Assembly (NCBI RefSeq): GCF_037126435.1
Contig: NZ_CP147020.1
Location: 4,036,001-4,100,000 of the forward strand
DNA from: Bernardetia sp. ABR2-2B
GTDB lineage: Bacteria; Bacteroidota; Bacteroidia; Cytophagales; Bernardetiaceae
Direction: 5' to 3'
Length of the DNA: 64,000 nt
Shown one piece after another: positions 59,128-64,000 of this stretch. Below the pieces are notes generated by a model. It did no database searches. It was not told the origin of the DNA and worked only from the letters and a program-made list of their open reading frames with translations. The position numbers and the translations under genes are program-made. The stretch's first letter is position 1. The number at the start of each line of letters is the position of its first letter.

Positions 59128-59167
59128 AAAATAAAAAGACGCAACATTTCTGAGAAACGCTGCATCT
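59128..59167 (-). terminator. Intrinsic terminator for the crtI-like gene
   Basis: A stem of about 13 bp with G-T pairs (59138-59150 with 59154-59166, GACGCAACATTTC facing AACGCTGCATC) is followed by a T-rich stretch on the minus strand. Confidence 0.7.
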
Positions 59168-59194
59168 CTTACTATGCTTGACTTAAAAGGTTCT

Positions 59195-60688
59195 TTACAC
59201 TTCCATCGTCTCAAAAACCTTCTTAGCTTCCTTCGCCACTTCGTCAGCCACCACACGCCCCGAAATAATAGAAGGAGGAACACCAGGACCTGGAACGGTC
59301 AGTTGTCCTGTAAAGAATAGATTACTGATTTTTTTAGATTTCATTTTTGGTTTAAAAAATGCCGTTTGTGCAAGTGTGTTGGCAAGTCCGTAAGCATTTC
59401 CTTTGAAAGAATTATAATCAGATTTGAAATCATCTAAGGCATAACTTCGCTTCAAAATAACGTGTTCTCTGATTTTTTGTCCTGTCAGATTTTCCAATCT
59501 ATCCATTACGAGGTTATAATATTTTTCTCTAATTGTTTCTCCGTCTGGTAATCCTGGTGCGATAGGAACTAATAAAAATAGATTTTCTTTTCCTTCTGGC
59601 GACACGTCATCATCTGTCTGTGAAGGACAACACGCATAAAAAAGAGGTTTTGAAGGCCAACGAGGGTTTGTATAAATTTCTTCTGCGTGTTTATTAAAAT
59701 CTTCATCAAAAAATAAATTATGATGCTCCAAATTATCTAGTCTTTTATCTATTCCTAAATAAAACAATAGACTTGAAGGCGACATGGTACGGTCGTCCCA
59801 GTATTTTTCTGTATAATTTTGATCTGCTTTGTCTAGTAATTTTTGGTCAGTATTGTGATAGTCATTTCCTGCCACAATCCAATCTGCGTGAAACTCTCCT
59901 TGTGAAGTCAAGACAGACTGCGCTTTTCCGTTTTTGGTTACAATTTTTTGTACTTCCGTTTCGGTTTGGAATTTTACACCTTGCTCTTCTGCCACACTTA
60001 CCATCGCCTCAATGATTTTATTCATTCCTCCCATCGGATACCACGTTCCCAAAGACAAATCAGCATAATTCATCATACTGTACAAGGCAGGTGTATTTTG
60101 TGGAGTTGCACCCAAAAATAAAACAGGAAATTCTAATAATTTTATGAGCTTTTCATTTTTGAAATATTTTCTGACGTGTTTACTCATCGAAGTCAGCATT
60201 TGAATACGCAAACTCTCTTTCATCAGACGATAATCTATAAATTCGGTAATCGAATGTGAAGGACGAAAAACATACTCGCTCATTCCAACTTCGTACTTAT
60301 ATTTTGCTTGTGCCAAAAACTCACGTAATTTCTCACTACTTCCCTCTTCATAACTTTCAAAAAGAGCTTCCAACTCTTCCATAGAAGCAGGAATGTCAAC
60401 AAAGTCATCTTCTCCAAAACAAACCCTATAACCAGGGTCTAGGCGATGAAGGTCGTAGTAATCACTTACTTTTTTACCAAAAAGTGCAAAATATTCTTCA
60501 AAAACATCTGGCATCCAATACCAACTAGGTCCCATATCAAAGGTAAAACCTTCTGTTATCCATTGCCTTGCACGCCCTCCTAAAGAGTCATTTTTTTCTA
60601 AGACAGTTACATCAAAACCTTTTTGAGCCAAACACGCTGCCGATGAAAGACCAGCAAAACCAGAACCAATAACTATTACTTTTTTCAT
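59195..60688 (-). CDS. crtI: Phytoene desaturase-type FAD oxidoreductase (CrtI family)
   Basis: A 497-residue flavoprotein for carotenoid synthesis. The N-terminal dinucleotide fold KKVIVIGSGFAGLSSAACLAQKGFDVTVLEKNDSLGGRARQW and the C-terminal motif GPGVPPSIISGRVVADEV match CrtI/CrtN desaturases, as does the FDMGPSWYWMPDVF segment. Carotenoid pathway neighbours (crtB, crtZ) are not present. The ATG at 60688 starts the Rossmann fold directly; the longer frame adds 11 residues. CrtI (phytoene to lycopene) is most likely, but CrtN-type or carotenoid ketolase members share these motifs. Confidence 0.85.
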   Translation of the reverse strand: MKKVIVIGSGFAGLSSAACLAQKGFDVTVLEKNDSLGGRARQWITEGFTFDMGPSWYWMPDVFEEYFALFGKKVSDYYDLHRLDPGYRVCFGEDDFVDIPASMEELEALFESYEEGSSEKLREFLAQAKYKYEVGMSEYVFRPSHSITEFIDYRLMKESLRIQMLTSMSKHVRKYFKNEKLIKLLEFPVLFLGATPQNTPALYSMMNYADLSLGTWYPMGGMNKIIEAMVSVAEEQGVKFQTETEVQKIVTKNGKAQSVLTSQGEFHADWIVAGNDYHNTDQKLLDKADQNYTEKYWDDRTMSPSSLLFYLGIDKRLDNLEHHNLFFDEDFNKHAEEIYTNPRWPSKPLFYACCPSQTDDDVSPEGKENLFLLVPIAPGLPDGETIREKYYNLVMDRLENLTGQKIREHVILKRSYALDDFKSDYNSFKGNAYGLANTLAQTAFFKPKMKSKKISNLFFTGQLTVPGPGVPPSIISGRVVADEVAKEAKKVFETMEV

Positions 60689-60861
60689 AAATTTATAATG
60701 TAAATGACAATCTAAAAACAATCAGAGTATCAATTTAAAAAAAACTTGATGATACTTTCAAAAAAATATCGACTCTATTAGTACAAAAAGTTTTAAAATA
60801 AGTTTGAAAAAATGAATAAAAATATGCTTTTTGCGTAAAGATAATTCCAAATTTAAAGATA

Positions 60862-61317
60862 ATGAAGAAACAGTTGTGGATAGTAAATGGTGCAAATCTC
60901 AATCTTTTGGGAAAACGAGAGCCCTCTATTTATGGAAATCAATCTTTTGAAGATTATTTCTCAACACTCAAAAAACATTTTTCAGAGGAAGAAGTAGAAC
61001 TTCATTATTTTCAGTCCAATCACGAAGGCGAAATTATAGACAAGTTACACGAGATTGGTTTTGCTCAAGATAAAATTACTGGAATAGTCTTGAATGCTGG
61101 AGCTTTCACACATACTTCGGTTGCAATTGGAGATGCCATTGCTAGTATCTCTACTCCTGTAATAGAAGTTCATATTTCGAATACGTTTGCCAGAGAAGAG
61201 TTTCGTCATAAAAGCTATTTAAGCAAAAACTGTATTGGTGTTATTGTTGGTTTTGGAATGGAAAGCTACCGTTTGGCACTCAATTACTTTATACATCAAT
61301 TAGAGATAAAAAATTAA
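60862..61317 (+). CDS. aroQ: Type II 3-dehydroquinate dehydratase
   Basis: A 151-residue cytosolic enzyme of the shikimate pathway that dehydrates 3-dehydroquinate. Motifs are complete: VNGANLNLLGKREPSIYG with the catalytic Tyr, HYFQSNHEGEIIDKLH, LNAGAFTHTSVAIGDAI and PVIEVHISNTFAREEFRHKS with the catalytic His and Arg residues. Length is typical. It starts a plus-strand run with DoxX- and DUF2752-like genes, 43 bp before the DoxX gene. Confidence 0.95.
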   Translation: MKKQLWIVNGANLNLLGKREPSIYGNQSFEDYFSTLKKHFSEEEVELHYFQSNHEGEIIDKLHEIGFAQDKITGIVLNAGAFTHTSVAIGDAIASISTPVIEVHISNTFAREEFRHKSYLSKNCIGVIVGFGMESYRLALNYFIHQLEIKN

Positions 61318-61360
61318 GATAAAATTTTGATTTATAATCTATCACTTACAACTTATCACT

Positions 61361-61795
61361 ATGTTTTTAGATATATTTTCTGTTTTTACTAATCCACACG
61401 AAGCAAAATTATTTTTGCAACTTATTTGCGCCTTGTTCTTGGCTATTCTTTTTATTCAATCTGGTTTTAATAAAGTTTTTCGTTGGGATGAGAACTGGTC
61501 TTGGCTGGTCGAACATTTCAAAGGCTCTTATTTGGAAAAGCCTATAACCCCTCTTTTAGTCATTGTTACTATTTTTGAGGTAGCAGCAGGTGTTTTTAGT
61601 GCTATTGGAATTGTAACAATTCTACTAACAGGAGACCCAAAGTTCGCTTATATAGGAGCAGTTTTGGCAACTATTAATATTACAATGCTCTTTTTTGGAC
61701 AAAGAATAGTTAAAGACTATGTTGGTGCTGCCGATTTAGTAAATTATTTTATTGTCTGTGTAATTTCAGTTTATATTTTGGGTGGATTAGCTTGA
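61361..61795 (+). CDS. DoxX-family membrane protein
   Basis: A 144-residue protein with four hydrophobic segments (LFLQLICALFLAILFIQSGFNKVFRW, TPLLVIVTIFEVAAGVFSAIGIVTILL, YIGAVLATINITMLFFGQ, DLVNYFIVCVISVYILGGLA). The Gly/Phe-Asn-Lys-hydrophobic motif FIQSGFNKVF is typical of DoxX-like quinone-related proteins. The stop overlaps the TTG start of the next gene by four bases. Confidence 0.7.
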   Translation: MFLDIFSVFTNPHEAKLFLQLICALFLAILFIQSGFNKVFRWDENWSWLVEHFKGSYLEKPITPLLVIVTIFEVAAGVFSAIGIVTILLTGDPKFAYIGAVLATINITMLFFGQRIVKDYVGAADLVNYFIVCVISVYILGGLA

Positions 61796-62214
61796 AAAAT
61801 CGTATAAATACCTTTTTTGCCGTCTTTATTCCTTTGCTCCTATTGGGTGGAACTATTTTTTTGTTTTTTCACAACCCTTCAAATACTGCTCAAAACTCAT
61901 TATACCCAAAATGTCCTACTTATAAACTTTTTGATATTCATTGTTTGTTTTGTGGAACTACTCGCTCACTTTATTCATTACTACATTTTGAGTTTGTAAG
62001 TGCTGTAAGGCAAAATGCTTTTCTCCTTTTAATTTTGCCTTTACTGATATATGAATTTCTGAATTTCTATTTCAAGAATTTTTTTGATATAAATTTATAT
62101 CATATTCATTATTCCAACGTATTTTGGATAGTAGTTTTGATTATAGGATTTCTATTTATGATTTTGAGAAATATCGATTATTTTCCTTTTAACTTTTTCA
62201 CTCCTTTTTTGTAG
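61792..62214 (+). CDS. DUF2752 membrane protein
   Basis: A 140-residue membrane protein with two or three hydrophobic helices and the DUF2752 motif CPTYKLFDIHCLFCGTTRSLYSLLHFEFVSAVRQNAF (C-P ... C-x-x-C-G-T-T-R). The start is the TTG at 61792, which overlaps the TGA stop of the DoxX gene (TTGA). This implies translational coupling; no ATG is suitable. The motif's cysteines may bind a cofactor or take part in redox chemistry, but the role is unknown. Confidence 0.7.
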   Translation: MKNRINTFFAVFIPLLLLGGTIFLFFHNPSNTAQNSLYPKCPTYKLFDIHCLFCGTTRSLYSLLHFEFVSAVRQNAFLLLILPLLIYEFLNFYFKNFFDINLYHIHYSNVFWIVVLIIGFLFMILRNIDYFPFNFFTPFL

Positions 62215-62240
62215 TTTATTCAAACTGTTTTCAAAAAACA

Positions 62241-62897
62241 TCAAATCTTAGAAACTCTACCTACTATTATTTCATTGATTGCAAATGAATCACATCCCTC
62301 ATCAACTCCAAGAAAATTCAATGATGTTGTAATATCATTTTTAGGAGTAATGCTTTCCCCCTTGTTATTCTTACAGTATCCCCAGCCATAATTCATTCTA
62401 ATATTGCCCTTAACATCTGCCCAAATATCAATTCTGTGAAAATATTTTGCACATAAATCTGCATTAACAATCAAACAAGAGTTCTCAAACTCTGTATTTA
62501 TAATTTCTTTCACTAATAACGAGCCATTTATAAGTAAAAACTTACCAAAGTCATTACAATCAACATTCTGAGTAACATATAAAGAACCTTCTGATTCAGA
62601 ATATTCTTTTGATGTCAGATTAACCCATTCTGATTTGATATTACCTATAACCAATAAGTTTTGAGAGCTATTAATTTCTATTGAATTATCTAAGTCCCCT
62701 ACAAATATCTGAGTTTTCTCATTATCTGACACTCCTATTCCATATTGTTTAAGGTCAAAGTATTTATTAATTTCTTCAACAAATTGCTCCTTAGATACAG
62801 TATGAAGAATATTCGGCAACAACTCTATTTTATCTACAGTTTTCTCTTCTTCTGTATCCTGTTTTTGTTTATCCTTAAACCAATTAAATAATTTCAT
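62241..62897 (-). CDS. Hypothetical protein with beta-helix-like repeats
   Basis: A 218-residue soluble protein. A short lysine/glutamate-rich start (MKLFNWFKDKQKQDTEEEKTVD) is followed by a beta-rich domain of stacked short strands (NLLVIGNIKSEWVNL, GSLYVTQNVDCNDFGKFLLINGSLLVKEI, CLIVNADLCAKYFHRIDIWADVKGNIRM) that looks like a polymer-forming or beta-helix fold. No family is recognised. The ATG at 62897 is preferred. It converges with the DUF2752 gene. Confidence 0.5.
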   Translation of the reverse strand: MKLFNWFKDKQKQDTEEEKTVDKIELLPNILHTVSKEQFVEEINKYFDLKQYGIGVSDNEKTQIFVGDLDNSIEINSSQNLLVIGNIKSEWVNLTSKEYSESEGSLYVTQNVDCNDFGKFLLINGSLLVKEIINTEFENSCLIVNADLCAKYFHRIDIWADVKGNIRMNYGWGYCKNNKGESITPKNDITTSLNFLGVDEGCDSFAINEIIVGRVSKI

Positions 62898-62939
62898 AGT
62901 AACTACATTCAATAAAGTTATGGCATATTAATACTACTT

Positions 62940-63746
62940 CTATTCTGGAGCTTGTTTTCTAGCAATTCTGAAAAATAGATTTGGAAAAAATCTTCTCACA
63001 TACAACCCTAAACGTTCTTTACCGAAAGGTTTGCCTACATAGATTTCTTTTTTCTGACTTTTGATAGCCTTTAAAATCTGAATCGCACATTTATCAGCAG
63101 GGTAGCCTTCTCCTGTGTTTTTACCCATCTTTGCAAATGTTTCTCCTGTGGCTGTGAGTGCATTGATAGCCACATTGGTACGGATAAAACCAGGAGCAAT
63201 CATAGAAACTTTAATATTATCCTTATAAAATTCGGCTCTCAATCCATCAAAAAAACCATACAAAGCGTGTTTTGAACTTGCATAAGCACCACGCATAGGA
63301 GTTGATAATTTCCCCAGAACACTACTAATCACTACAAAGTGTCCGTTCTGATTTTCTACAAAATGAGGCAAAATAGCTTTAGTAAGTCCGACATAACCAA
63401 AATAATTGACTTCCATTATTTTACGATAAACTTCCATTTTGGTATCTTTTATATACGAACGCTGACTTATTCCTCCATTATGAATTAGAATATCAACTTT
63501 TCCAAAAGATGAAATAGCTTCTTTTGTTTTCTCTTCAAAATCAGATTGTGTCAAATCTAAAGGAAGAATAGCTATATTTTCTTTGTTCTGACTAGCGTTT
63601 TTCACTCGCTCTAGTTCATCACTTCTTCTTGCTGAAATAATGATTTTTGTATCAATATTGAGATTTGATAGGGCATAAACAAGCTCTTCTCCAATTCCAG
63701 AAGATGCGCCTGTAATCCAAACAGTTTTGTTTCTGAAGCAATTCAT
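62940..63746 (-). CDS. Short-chain dehydrogenase/reductase (DHRS7-like)
   Basis: A 268-residue NAD(P)-dependent oxidoreductase. The cofactor motif TGASSGIGEELVYAL, the NAG-like segment LIHNGGISQRS, catalytic Ser (VISSVLG), and Y-x-x-x-K (YASSKHAL) are present. Sequence features after the active site (GFFDGLRAEFYKDNIKVSMIAPGFIRTNVAINAL) match the DHRS7-type classical SDRs common in Bacteroidota. The C-terminus has a basic hydrophobic helix (LYVRRFFPNLFFRIARKQAPE) that may touch the membrane. Substrate unknown. Confidence 0.85.
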   Translation of the reverse strand: MNCFRNKTVWITGASSGIGEELVYALSNLNIDTKIIISARRSDELERVKNASQNKENIAILPLDLTQSDFEEKTKEAISSFGKVDILIHNGGISQRSYIKDTKMEVYRKIMEVNYFGYVGLTKAILPHFVENQNGHFVVISSVLGKLSTPMRGAYASSKHALYGFFDGLRAEFYKDNIKVSMIAPGFIRTNVAINALTATGETFAKMGKNTGEGYPADKCAIQILKAIKSQKKEIYVGKPFGKERLGLYVRRFFPNLFFRIARKQAPE

Positions 63747-64000
63747 TTTTTTTATTTAATTGATATTTTATGATGAGTATTGTCTAAAACGTTTTCATAG
63801 TTATTATAAACTAAACTTAAAGCTTTCTTTTTCTATTAAGTCTGTCTTGATCAAATATGCAAAACTTAGTTTGTTCTTTAACAAAAGGCTTAATAAACTC
63901 TCAAAAAAATAATTCAAAGTTTGAGAAAGTTCGTTTAGCATTATTTAATTAAAACTTATTCAACATTTTATTTTCAGCGAAAATGAAATGTTGTTTAATA

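Noticed and set aside
1..64000. CRISPR arrays, rRNA and tRNA genes
   Set aside because: No regularly spaced short repeats with unique spacers, and no cloverleaf pattern or TPsiC motif with acceptor end was found in intergenic sequence. A covariance-model search would be the decisive check.

Overview
The window is AT-rich bacterial DNA from a member of the Bacteroidota, most likely a marine, gliding-type Cytophagales bacterium close to Bernardetia/Flexibacter. The assignment is inferred from content: a secreted protease with a type IX secretion (T9SS) C-terminal sorting tail, TAnnTTTG-type promoter cores, near absence of Shine-Dalgarno sequences, Rho with a very long disordered insert, menaquinone synthesis (menB), a carotenoid desaturase and many lipoproteins. 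No rRNA, tRNA, CRISPR array or phage gene was seen.

Layout. 0-9 kb (mostly minus strand): a SpoIIAA/STAS-like protein, an M43 T9SS metalloprotease, a membrane protein with three complete TIR modules and a TPR tail, a family 2 glycosyltransferase and signal peptidase I. 9-17 kb: a membrane-anchored protein with a poly-serine tail, an M48 lipoprotein protease, a three-gene minus-strand unit (orphan histidine kinase, small membrane-anchored protein, HTTM-like membrane protein) and a sugar-nucleotide transferase. 17-24 kb: MltD-like lytic transglycosylase with two LysM domains, nucleoside deaminase, OmpA-like protein with an omega-amidase, TspO-like protein, endonuclease III. 24.6-25.8 kb: an intact IS4-family element with a 9-bp target duplication, inserted in the divergent promoter region of menB and a two-gene unit. 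25.9-38 kb: menB, methyltransferase, RNase D, DnaJ/CbpA-like chaperone, BatC-like TPR protein, PDH E1 alpha, type II NADH dehydrogenase, class I aldolase, lipoyl synthase. 38-46 kb: WG-repeat protein, two rhodanese lipoproteins, Tex, then a decaying tandem array of duplicated lipoprotein genes mixed with the two ends of a broken T9SS-cargo gene. 46-53 kb: Rho, two DUF937-like proteins, a sodium:solute symporter with a 49-residue membrane partner, and a small gene between two identical 35-bp direct repeats. 53-64 kb: alaS, a winged-helix/TPR protein, STM3941-like protein, phytoene desaturase-type oxidoreductase, aroQ-DoxX-DUF2752, and an SDR enzyme.

How they fit together. Most of the window is ordinary chromosome: envelope maintenance (lepB, MltD, M48, OmpA), respiration and menaquinone (ndh, menB), central metabolism (pdhA, lipA, fbaB) and RNA metabolism (rho, tex, rnd, alaS). 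PdhA and LipA act on the same pathway because LipA makes the lipoyl cofactor of the dehydrogenase complexes, but they are about 5 kb apart and not co-transcribed.

The unusual signals are the triplicated TIR module, a hairpin repeat in the 5' leaders of alaS and the dnaJ-like gene, the mosaic tandem array at 44.3-46.1 kb, the direct-repeat-flanked small gene at 52.5-53.0 kb, and a transposase whose start codon lies inside a perfect inverted repeat. I found no complete new multi-gene system. The TIR protein is the best candidate for an undescribed signalling or immune effector.
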